A DNA stretch of 24,300 nt, from the NCBI GenBank assembly GCA_902797125.1, contig CADBRS010000116.1, positions 1 to 24,300 on the forward strand. The letters run 5' to 3'. Of this stretch, positions 1 through 6,932 are shown piece after piece. The notes beneath the pieces are model-generated. The model had not been told where the DNA came from. It saw only the letters and a list, made by a program, of their open reading frames with translations, and ran no database searches. Both the position numbers and the translations under genes were made by a program. Every line of letters starts with the position of its first letter. Positions within the stretch are counted from its first letter, which is position 1. The DNA comes from an uncultured Ruminococcus sp. (GTDB lineage Bacteria; Bacillota; Clostridia; Oscillospirales; CAG-272).

Positions 1-834
1 CTGACTATTCTTTTGGATTGCGGAGAAGGCACTCAGATGGCCGCCCGGGCCGCCAATATGCCGCTGTCCGGAATCGATGTGATCTGTGTCACTCACTATC
101 ACGGAGACCACATAGCCGGGTTGCCCGGCATGCTGCTCAGCATCGGACATGAAGGTCGAACTCGCCCGGTCGATATCTACGGCCCTCCCGGTTTGGCTGC
201 CGTCGTGAATGCGTTGCGCGTGCTGGCTCCGTCTCTCCCTTTTGAAGTCCGTCTGCATGAGTTGTCCGGTAAAACAGATGAACCTTTTTATTCTTCGGGA
301 CACATCTCCCTGGGTGCGTTCCCGCTGGATCACAGCGTGCCCTGCCTGGGTTACACTTTCGATCTGTTCCGCCCCGGCAAATTCGACATCAAAAAAGCCA
401 AAGAGAACAACGTCCCCATGGCTTTTTGGAAAATCCTGCAAAATTGTGATTCTGTCCGTGATGCGGACCAGACTCTCTACACGAGCGATATGGTCCTGGG
501 CCCCTCCCGCGAAGGCATTCACGTGTTGTTTGCGACGGATACCCGCCCCACACCGTTGCTCGAGCAGAAGATGAAAGGGCGCACCCTCTGCATCGTTGAG
601 GGTATGTACGGAAGCGATGATAAACGGGAAAAAGCCGTCGAGACGTCACACATGACCTTCATTGAGGTCGCGTTCATGGCCTCGCGCGCCAAGCCGGACA
701 ATGTTTGGCTGACACATTTCAGCCCGTCTTTACCGGATCCGGAAAACTATATCGATGATGCCAGATCCATTTATCCGAACATCATGCTCGGATCAGACGG
801 ATTGCAGACAGTGCTCCGCTATAAAGACGACTGA
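1..834 (+). CDS. rnz: Ribonuclease Z, 5' end cut off by the window
   Basis: Metallo-beta-lactamase-fold endonuclease that trims the 3' trailer of tRNA precursors in the cytoplasm. The reading frame is open from base 1 (it reads LTILLDCGEGTQ), so the true start lies upstream; about 40-50 N-terminal residues are missing by comparison with the usual length near 305. Visible family motifs are LLDCGEGTQ, the zinc ligand motif THYHGDHIAGLPG, the FATDTRP aspartate, SHMTF and the C-terminal LTHFSP histidine. It is the only gene in the window whose direction opposes replication-fork movement on its arm. Its last 16 bases overlap the 3' end of ruvX on the other strand, and no terminator lies between the two genes. 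Identity is firm; only the start is unknown. Confidence 0.95.
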   Translation: MTILLDCGEGTQMAARAANMPLSGIDVICVTHYHGDHIAGLPGMLLSIGHEGRTRPVDIYGPPGLAAVVNALRVLAPSLPFEVRLHELSGKTDEPFYSSGHISLGAFPLDHSVPCLGYTFDLFRPGKFDIKKAKENNVPMAFWKILQNCDSVRDADQTLYTSDMVLGPSREGIHVLFATDTRPTPLLEQKMKGRTLCIVEGMYGSDDKREKAVETSHMTFIEVAFMASRAKPDNVWLTHFSPSLPDPENYIDDARSIYPNIMLGSDGLQTVLRYKDD

Positions 835-1277
835 CCCTTCAGAAACTTCAATCTGTCCAATGCGTTCTGCAGAATGATCTGGGCAGCCAGAGAATCAATG
901 ACCTGCTTCCTCTTGGATCCCCGCGTGTCTGTCTCGTTCAGATAGCGCGTGGCCTCGACCGTCGTCAGACGCTCGTCCATCGGAGCGATCGGAACCTGCA
1001 CCCGCTCTTCAAGCAAACGAATCAGCTTTTCCGCGCGCTGAGCGCGAGGACCTTCTGTCCCGTTCATGTTGATCGGTTTGCCAACTACAATGGCGCTGAT
1101 CCGGTTTGCCTTGACATATTCCGCGATCGCATCTGCTGTTTTTTCAATGCCTCCGGGCGAAATATATCCGATCCCGGAAGCGAGCAGTCTGGAAGGGTCC
1201 GATACGGCCAGCCCGGTCCGCACGTCTCCGAAATCCACGCCAAGGATCTTCCCTGTGGTTTGTAAAAGTCTTTCCAT
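819..1277 (-). CDS. ruvX: RuvX/YqgF-family RNase H-fold nuclease
   Basis: Putative pre-16S rRNA nuclease / Holliday junction resolvase-like protein of the YqgF family, cytoplasmic, 152 aa, a normal length. The RNase H-like fold shows as ILGVDFGDVRTG (Asp15), the hallmark VVGKPINMNGTEGPRAQRA, MDERLTT (Glu102) and DSLAAQIIL (Asp128), so the acidic residues are in place. A longer open frame extends to 1436, but it runs into the beta-mannosidase gene. The ATG at 1277 has a GGAG site 7 bases upstream and begins directly before the conserved domain, so I chose it. It lies 35 bp after the beta-mannosidase stop on the same strand and is probably co-transcribed. Its 3' end overlaps rnz tail to tail. 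Confidence 0.93.
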   Translation of the reverse strand: MERLLQTTGKILGVDFGDVRTGLAVSDPSRLLASGIGYISPGGIEKTADAIAEYVKANRISAIVVGKPINMNGTEGPRAQRAEKLIRLLEERVQVPIAPMDERLTTVEATRYLNETDTRGSKRKQVIDSLAAQIILQNALDRLKFLKGQSSL

Positions 1278-1289
1278 ATTTCTCCGTAG

Positions 1290-1314
1290 AACCGCCGTCA
1301 AACGGCGGTTTTTT
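1290..1314 (+). terminator. Intrinsic terminator reading on the + strand
   Basis: A perfect 9-bp stem (AACCGCCGT / ACGGCGGTT) with a 3-base CAA loop is followed by four more T, giving six T in a row on the + strand. In the minus direction no U-run follows, so it is not a terminator for the beta-mannosidase/ruvX transcript, although there it would form a hairpin just before the ruvX ribosome-binding site. The only + strand gene upstream is rnz, so I infer that it ends the rnz transcript after passing antisense through all of ruvX. Confidence 0.6.
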
Positions 1315-3754
1315 ACTTGATTGCGTGAAGAACTTCTCCGGATTTGTTTCCGACCCTGACCGTATACGGCTTGCCCGGGAACAGGTCGAAGAAGTTGTCT
1401 GAAGGTCCGCCGTTCGTTCCATCGAGGTCGATGCAAACACCCAAGGCAAGCCCGTCAGACTCGTATGTCACGGTTCCGTCTCCGTTCGCTTTCACGCGGA
1501 TCTCCGGATCGCACAGATCCAGTGTTTGATATGGCTGCTCGATAAAGCGGCGTCTGGACACGGTTCCGCTCTCTGTCGTTAAAATGGCATAGGGGATCCG
1601 GCCTTCTTCCGGGATCTGCATTTTGGCCAATACCGTCACTCCGCCTGCATCCAGAACGGCGCTCTCGTGAGCCGTCTTGTATTCCCCTTTGGTTGTCATC
1701 GTTCCATATTCGACCCTGACTTTGACTTTTTGCTTGGTCTCGTTGATTCCAAGGACGCACATGGTCCCTTCTTCCTGATTTTTCGTGATGTTGACGCAAA
1801 CCGGTTCGCATGCCCGTCTGACAGGATGGAAGGAAGGTGTTCTGTTCTTCAGGTAGTCTACGATGGTCCAGCTGCGTACGGCAGGCCAGCAGTCGTTGTA
1901 CATCCAGAAGATCGCAGATCCGGACGAGAACATCCTGCTGCGATAATTCAGCACGTATTCAGTCAGCCCTTCGCCCTGAAGGAAACCGCCGAAATAGACA
2001 TAGTCCGGGATCGTCATGCCCTCGGTGGACATACCGAGTTTTTCCTCGATCAGAAGATCGGACGAAGAGGAAGTGCGGTCTGCGATGCTGTTATCGTGAA
2101 CCGCCCAGTCAAACGAATGCATTTCCTGCATACCCTGACCCAAACATTTGAGCATACAGGGCAGACTGGTCGGACCTAGAACGCCGCCCTCGTTCGGGAA
2201 CCGGTCTTCGAACGTTCTGTACTTCCAATAATCTCTGTCCGTAAATCCGATGCTCCAGGGATGCTGATCTCCGATATACGGCGAGTTGGCGTCCGTCGCG
2301 TCGCTGGACCAGGGGCTGGAAGGCTGATAATATCTCTTCTCGCCTTCTGCCAGCAGCGTTTTGGGCAGGAGCCAGTAGTACAGTTGGGCATCTGGATATT
2401 TCTGAACGTTCCAGCCGACGACTCCCTGCATCTGCCAGTCGATCTCGTTGTTCCCTGCATAGATCATCAGTGAAGGATGGACCGACAGTCTGCGGATGTT
2501 GTAGCGTATCTCCTGCGCATAGTTGTTGTAAAATTCTTTGTCATTGCCGGGATAGTTGGCGCAGGCGTTCACGAAATCCTGCCAGACGATGAACCCTCTT
2601 TCATCGCAGAGATCATAAAAATCATCTGTTTCGTACATCCCGCCGCCCCAAACGCGCATGGCGTTCAGGTTGGCCTCTTCTGCGCGATCCAGCAGCGTTT
2701 CATAGACGTCCCTTGTCAGTCTCGTGAAGATGATATCCGAAGGGATCAGATTGCCCCCTTTGGCAAAAACCTTGTCTCCGTTCACGGTGAGGATAAAATA
2801 TTTGCCCTGCTTCGGATGTTTGGACTGGTCGATCTCCACCGTCCTGAACCCGACTTTTTTCTCGATAGAAGATATTTGCAATCCTTTCGAGAAAACGGAA
2901 ATGATAACGCTGTATCTTCTCTGCGTTCCGTAACCGCGGACGTGCCACCGCTCGGGTTTGTCGATCTTCATGTGCGTGACGATCACGTTTTCTCCGACCT
3001 GCGTCGTCGAAGCTTCAGCGGTGCAATCGCCGGTTTCCGGGATCTCGACCTGTACACGGTATGAAAGTCCTGCTTCAAAAGCCTGGACGAACTGCCGGAT
3101 CTCGATTTCTCCGTCTCCGTCCTCATTGATCGTTGCAAAGACCGAGGGATTGTCGGCGAACACCCCGTTGGTGATCTCAATGCCGCAGTCATAGACCCCG
3201 ACGTTGCTCAATCTGGGAGACCAGTCCCATTCGTAAGCGCTTTGGGGCTTTCTTTGCCAGATCCTGCGTGTCAGTTTCATCGGTTCTCCGCCGAATGTCT
3301 CCGCGATCGATTTGTCGGAGGACCAGAACAGTCCGCTCTCGATAATGACGGCAACCGTGTTCTTCCCTTCCTTGACAAAAGGCGTGATGTTGAGTTTGCA
3401 CGGGGTATAAAAGTTGTTGTGTCCGCCCGCTCTTTTTCCGTTGATGAAAACTTCTGCGACCAGATCCAGACGTGCAAAGACAATCCTGAGAGTTTTATCC
3501 TGAATATCTTCCTGTGACAGTTCGAAATCCCGCACATACAGCCACTTCTGCTCTTCTATGAACCGGGCATTGAGGATGTTGTGCCCCTCCGTCAGATCTC
3601 CCGTGATGTCTTCAAATGCTTCCTGCACGGTGCCGGGAACGTTGGCATTGCGGGGTTTGATAAATCTGGGTTCGTTCGGCCACTCGAAATAAGCTCCCCG
3701 CTCGCCGGAAGAACCGTAAAGTCGCCATGTGCCGTTTAATGAAAGATAAGACAT
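1313..3754 (-). CDS. Beta-mannosidase, glycoside hydrolase family 2
   Basis: Predicted exo-acting beta-mannosidase removing non-reducing-end mannose from beta-mannosides; 813 aa, usual for the family. The N-terminal jelly-roll (about 1-190) contains LNGTW and ARLDLVAEVFINGK. The Ig-like part is followed by the TIM barrel, with MRVWGGGMYE (366-375), IVWQDFVNACANYPG and the acid/base motif GNNEID (Glu437). Glu522 in NEGGVLGPTS is the likely nucleophile, and WMYNDCWPAVRSWTIVDY (617-634) is typical of GH2 mannosidases. No signal peptide is visible, so it probably acts in the cytoplasm on imported oligosaccharides. The start follows an AGGAG site that overlaps the TAG stop of the RNHCP gene, implying translational coupling. 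Related GH2 activities, such as exo-beta-glucosaminidase, cannot be excluded from sequence alone. Confidence 0.88.
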   Translation of the reverse strand: MSYLSLNGTWRLYGSSGERGAYFEWPNEPRFIKPRNANVPGTVQEAFEDITGDLTEGHNILNARFIEEQKWLYVRDFELSQEDIQDKTLRIVFARLDLVAEVFINGKRAGGHNNFYTPCKLNITPFVKEGKNTVAVIIESGLFWSSDKSIAETFGGEPMKLTRRIWQRKPQSAYEWDWSPRLSNVGVYDCGIEITNGVFADNPSVFATINEDGDGEIEIRQFVQAFEAGLSYRVQVEIPETGDCTAEASTTQVGENVIVTHMKIDKPERWHVRGYGTQRRYSVIISVFSKGLQISSIEKKVGFRTVEIDQSKHPKQGKYFILTVNGDKVFAKGGNLIPSDIIFTRLTRDVYETLLDRAEEANLNAMRVWGGGMYETDDFYDLCDERGFIVWQDFVNACANYPGNDKEFYNNYAQEIRYNIRRLSVHPSLMIYAGNNEIDWQMQGVVGWNVQKYPDAQLYYWLLPKTLLAEGEKRYYQPSSPWSSDATDANSPYIGDQHPWSIGFTDRDYWKYRTFEDRFPNEGGVLGPTSLPCMLKCLGQGMQEMHSFDWAVHDNSIADRTSSSSDLLIEEKLGMSTEGMTIPDYVYFGGFLQGEGLTEYVLNYRSRMFSSGSAIFWMYNDCWPAVRSWTIVDYLKNRTPSFHPVRRACEPVCVNITKNQEEGTMCVLGINETKQKVKVRVEYGTMTTKGEYKTAHESAVLDAGGVTVLAKMQIPEEGRIPYAILTTESGTVSRRRFIEQPYQTLDLCDPEIRVKANGDGTVTYESDGLALGVCIDLDGTNGGPSDNFFDLFPGKPYTVRVGNKSGEVLHAIK

Positions 3755-3764
3755 TTGTTTTCTC

Positions 3765-4094
3765 CTAAAATTGGTGTGTCGTCAGTTCAATGAGTTTTTC
3801 GATATCATCCGGTTGATCGGCAATATCCAGTGCGGCTCTGTTTCTGTGTTCCTGCCCGCATTTTTTGCACCGGTAGATAATGATATATCCTTTTCTCGTG
3901 TCAGGAACGGCGCTGATCGGTTCCATGTCTCCTTGGCACGGATTGGCTCTGTCGCCGGGATTGATATCCACGTGCCGGCTCCATAAGCAAAAGGGACAGT
4001 GGTCTCTCGAGGATTTGCCCATCGGGACAACCGCTTTGCCGCAATGGACGCAGATGAATCCCTCATCATTTTTCGAAAACCGTTTACTCTCCAT
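3765..4094 (-). CDS. RNHCP-domain zinc-ribbon protein, function unknown
   Basis: Small 109-aa protein of the RNHCP family, whose biochemical role is not established. It has the family layout: a first CxxC (Cys15, Cys18), the name motif in the form RDHCPFCLWS (residues 30-39, with Asp where the family name has Asn), an isolated Cys53 and a last CxxC (Cys76, Cys79), so metal binding is very likely. It starts inside the end of the upstream hydrolase gene (11-bp overlap) and ends 10 bp before the beta-mannosidase start, so it is embedded in the four-gene set. No strong ribosome-binding site precedes its ATG, which suggests coupling to translation of the hydrolase. No membrane segment or signal is visible. 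Confidence 0.85.
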   Translation of the reverse strand: MESKRFSKNDEGFICVHCGKAVVPMGKSSRDHCPFCLWSRHVDINPGDRANPCQGDMEPISAVPDTRKGYIIIYRCKKCGQEHRNRAALDIADQPDDIEKLIELTTHQF

Positions 4095-4926
4095 GCCCGG
4101 TAAACCTGTTCAAGAAGGAAATAATGATATTTTGCACTTCGCCGAAATCCGGTTTGGAAACAGCATTTTCGACTTTGCACTCAAAGCAGTGCCCGCCGTT
4201 ATGCGAATAAACCACTTCTCCGTCCGCTCCGGCCTGTTTGTATCGTTCGATCAATATGTCGGAAGAATTCGGGAAAACCAGATCGTCTTTGTCTCCGGCA
4301 ACCGTCAGACAGGGACAACTGGTCGCACCGACGTAGTTGACCGGACTGGTTTCGTAAAAGTCTTTTTCGGTCATTTTCGGGAAAAGCTCTTGAACGCCGA
4401 ACGCCAGGGTCTGAGGGACATTCTGCGTGAACAAAACGGTCGGGGGGCTCAAAGGGATCGTCCCAATCACCTTAAAATCATCCGTCAGTTCGCTTTCGTC
4501 CCGGAACGAATCATGCGGCGCCAATGCCATCATCAGAGCCAGGTGGCCTCCCGCACTGTGTCCGCTTGTCACGACTCTTTGCGGATCGAGATTCAGCTCT
4601 TTTGCATAATGAGCCAGATACCGGCATGCGTCCATGCAATCCGAAACGATCTGATGCATGCTGACGCCTTCTCCGCTGAGACGATACACGGGCGACGCGA
4701 CCGCCCATCCGTTTTGTCTGGCCCAATCGATCGAGATTTTGGAAAAGCCGAGCATGCTCTCCGGGGTGCCCGAATGCCAGCCGCCTCCCGTGATCGTGAA
4801 ATAGATCGGAGCCGGTTTTGAACAGGGGTTCAGCGGTCCCCAATAGATCAGTTCGAGTTTTCTCTCACCGACCACTTTATAAACAAGTCGTTGCTCTCTT
4901 TCTTGTGTTGGTATTGATATCGACAC
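4084..4926 (-). CDS. Alpha/beta-hydrolase, esterase/lipase type
   Basis: Serine hydrolase of 280 aa with a full catalytic set: an oxyanion segment TGGGWHSG (46-53), the nucleophile elbow GHSAGG (Ser124), the acid in GDKDDLVFP (Asp215 most likely) and His246 in NGGHCFE. This pattern fits carboxylesterase, acetyl-esterase or feruloyl-esterase-like enzymes (BD-FAE/Aes type). There is no signal peptide. The start is a GTG at 4926, preceded by AAGGAG with 7 bases of spacing. It sits 18 bp after the CE7-like esterase and overlaps the RNHCP gene. With a beta-mannosidase in the same series, removal of acyl groups from imported mannan fragments is a reasonable inference; the true substrate cannot be read from the sequence. 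Confidence 0.85.
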   Translation of the reverse strand: MSISIPTQEREQRLVYKVVGERKLELIYWGPLNPCSKPAPIYFTITGGGWHSGTPESMLGFSKISIDWARQNGWAVASPVYRLSGEGVSMHQIVSDCMDACRYLAHYAKELNLDPQRVVTSGHSAGGHLALMMALAPHDSFRDESELTDDFKVIGTIPLSPPTVLFTQNVPQTLAFGVQELFPKMTEKDFYETSPVNYVGATSCPCLTVAGDKDDLVFPNSSDILIERYKQAGADGEVVYSHNGGHCFECKVENAVSKPDFGEVQNIIISFLNRFTGHGE

Positions 4927-4944
4927 TATGCTGCTCCTTAAAAA

Positions 4945-5871
4945 CTAGGCATACATACCGAACCACATTTCCGCCAGGCGGGAAAATTCGTATGCATAAC
5001 CGTGATATCTGTCTTTGAATGAAATAAAACCGCAGGTGGCACCAAGCCGGCTGAACAGATGTCTAACCGTAGGAGGGGGACAAACTGTGTCGTTCGTGCC
5101 TTCGGTGACCAATATCGGGCACTCGATCCGGTGTGTATGTGCCAGCGTATCGGCGACTGCCGCTTTGGCATATGCTTCTTCTTTGGACGCCTGTTCGGCA
5201 ACCGCGAAACGGAGTATCTCGTATGCTCCCGTACAGTCTGCCTGAGGATAGTCCGTCAAAAAAGGCTCATCTGCCGCAATACAGCGGATCCCGTGGTCTT
5301 TAAACAGCGATCCCGCTAAAATGGCCGTCCCGCCGCCTTGGCTGGTTCCGTAGAAAGAAACCCGGTGAGGCAAAACGACAGGCAGTCTCCATGCCCATTG
5401 AACTGCATAGATCACACACCTTAACCATTCTTTGTAACCGTGCTCGCCGTTGGAACGAAGCGTATCCTGGAGAACCGGCCAGCTGAGCGTTTGCTTGTCT
5501 CTGAATTCTTCCGCGAACCCGTCCGGCGTCCAATACCCCAAGGGGGAGAGATTCAGGACGTTGAAACCTTTTGCCGCGATTTCCGGATGGACGCTCAATT
5601 CTCCTCCGTAACCCGGCAGATGGACGACCAGCGGAGCCGGACCCACCAAAGTGCCTTGCCAGGCTCCGTAAAACGGAGGAAGTCCCTCAGGCGTGAACTT
5701 AATGATCTGACTTCTCGCCTGATAGTCTCCAAAATTGTTTCTCCAGCCTGCATCCGGCAAAACTTCCGCCTGACATGTGCCTGCCGAAGCCGACTCCCAG
5801 ATCGAATCGCACCAGGCGTCGATCACTGAGGGTTCCGGATAAAAAGGATATGCTTTTTCTGCTGTTCCCAT
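4945..5871 (-). CDS. Acetyl xylan esterase-like (CE7/AXE1) hydrolase
   Basis: 308-aa alpha/beta-hydrolase of the AXE1 / carbohydrate esterase 7 type, which removes acetyl groups from short sugars and some antibiotics in the cytoplasm. Evidence is the characteristic N-terminal layout, VVHLPGYGG (82-90), the nucleophile motif GTSQGGG (Ser177), TEGTNDTVCPP carrying Asp261, and His290 in RYHGYAYEF. Length matches CE7 enzymes. The family's usual RGQ motif after the oxyanion strand is not recognisable; the corresponding stretch reads SPLGYWTPDG, so this is a divergent member. The ATG at 5871 has GAGGAG 8 bases upstream. It opens a four-gene minus-strand set and lies 52 bp after mreB with no terminator between them, so read-through from the mreB transcript is possible. 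Confidence 0.85.
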   Translation of the reverse strand: MGTAEKAYPFYPEPSVIDAWCDSIWESASAGTCQAEVLPDAGWRNNFGDYQARSQIIKFTPEGLPPFYGAWQGTLVGPAPLVVHLPGYGGELSVHPEIAAKGFNVLNLSPLGYWTPDGFAEEFRDKQTLSWPVLQDTLRSNGEHGYKEWLRCVIYAVQWAWRLPVVLPHRVSFYGTSQGGGTAILAGSLFKDHGIRCIAADEPFLTDYPQADCTGAYEILRFAVAEQASKEEAYAKAAVADTLAHTHRIECPILVTEGTNDTVCPPPTVRHLFSRLGATCGFISFKDRYHGYAYEFSRLAEMWFGMYA

Positions 5872-5923
5872 CTTTTATTCTCCTCACTGCCTAGTAATTT
5901 TACAAAAGCCGGTCGAACGAGAA

Positions 5924-6907
5924 TCATCTGAGGGCATACTCGTTCACTCTCCCGCTCTCCATAAGTATTTTCAGTCCTTTTGCCGTAACGTCTTGCGGCT
6001 CGTTTGCCATGGTCACGCGAACCCGGATCCGTTCCTGTAATACCTGTGTCATGCCGCTCAAACAGGCACTTCCTCCGGTCAGCATGATTCCGAAGTCTCC
6101 GATATCTGCACATAACTCCGGCGGCGTGTCGGCAATTGTCCTGTTGACCAACTCTACAATACCGCTGATTTGAGCAGAGAGTGCTTCCCTCATATCGTCC
6201 GATGTCACGTCGGTCTGAACGATCCCTCGTCCCCCTTCGCCCTGCCCGATCACGGTGACCGGGGCTTTTTTGACTCGTGGGTGCGCGGATCCGACCTGAA
6301 TTTTCAGCCTTTCGGCCATAGGCAGCCCGATGGTTACCCCTTTCTTTTGCCGCAGATAGGCGACAATGGCCTCATCCATCGCGTCTCCGCCTGCGGCTTG
6401 GGCGGAATATTTAGCGACATCCGCAAGACTCAGTACTGCCGCCCTGTTCAATCCGCCGCCCAGATCCAGAATCATACTGCCTCTGATGTCGCGGTATTGG
6501 ATGCCGGCGCCGATTGCGGAGCAAATGATCCCGTTGACCAATGTGACTTTTCGAACATTAGCCCCGTAAACAGCCTGCCGGATATTGGTCACTTCCATTT
6601 CCGTGATCCCGGCCGACACGCTGACAAAAACTTCGGACAAGGAGCTCATTCCGATTTCCTCAAAAAAGCTTCTGAGCATGTCCGAGCAGGCCGTTCCGTT
6701 TGCCACGACCCCGTTTCGGACGGGGCAGATGGCCTCCATGTGGTCCGGCGTTTTTCCGAGCATCATTTTTGCGTTTCTGCCTACTGCGGCGATCCGCTCG
6801 GCATATTTGTCCATCACAATCACGGTCGGAAAGCGGAACACTTTCCCTTCTTCCGAAATGATTCGCGTGTAATCTGTACCTAGATCAAGACCGATTCTTC
6901 TTGGCAT
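5924..6907 (-). CDS. mreB: MreB-like actin homologue with altered active site
   Basis: Cytoskeletal protein of the MreB/Mbl family (327 aa), which in rods forms membrane-bound filaments directing wall synthesis. Phosphate loop 1 is present (GLDLGT, 6-11), as are SMILDLGGG (144-152), AERLKIQVGSA, TPPELCADI and the adenosine loop GIMLTGGSACL (273-283). Two normally invariant spots differ. The EEP catalytic motif before AIGAG is NGI (125-127), and phosphate loop 2 reads GGGLNRAAV instead of GGGTTEVAV. The protein may bind nucleotide but is unlikely to hydrolyse it normally. The ATG at 6907 was chosen because AAGGAGGG stands upstream and the conserved domain begins at once; a longer open frame to 7027 overlaps the PBP gene. 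It is 25 bp after the PBP2 stop and so probably in one operon with it. mreC and mreD are not adjacent. Confidence 0.92.
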   Translation of the reverse strand: MPRRIGLDLGTDYTRIISEEGKVFRFPTVIVMDKYAERIAAVGRNAKMMLGKTPDHMEAICPVRNGVVANGTACSDMLRSFFEEIGMSSLSEVFVSVSAGITEMEVTNIRQAVYGANVRKVTLVNGIICSAIGAGIQYRDIRGSMILDLGGGLNRAAVLSLADVAKYSAQAAGGDAMDEAIVAYLRQKKGVTIGLPMAERLKIQVGSAHPRVKKAPVTVIGQGEGGRGIVQTDVTSDDMREALSAQISGIVELVNRTIADTPPELCADIGDFGIMLTGGSACLSGMTQVLQERIRVRVTMANEPQDVTAKGLKILMESGRVNEYALR

Positions 6908-6932
6908 GTGTCCCTCCTTCCTTTCTGTTTTT

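Noticed and set aside
1278..1436. N-terminal extension of ruvX to 1436
   Set aside because: The extra 53 residues overlap the beta-mannosidase 3' end, are Arg-rich without family similarity, and the internal ATG has a good ribosome-binding site.
2477..3064. 195-codon + strand frame inside the beta-mannosidase gene
   Set aside because: Shadow of the GH2 coding sequence; no conserved motif.
3880..4821. Long open frame of 313 codons on the + strand
   Set aside because: It is entirely antisense to the alpha/beta-hydrolase and RNHCP genes, which show full motifs; the frame has no recognisable domain and reads as a codon-bias shadow.
6170..6883. 237-codon + strand frame
   Set aside because: Antisense to mreB, with no domain signature and composition typical of a reversed coding strand.
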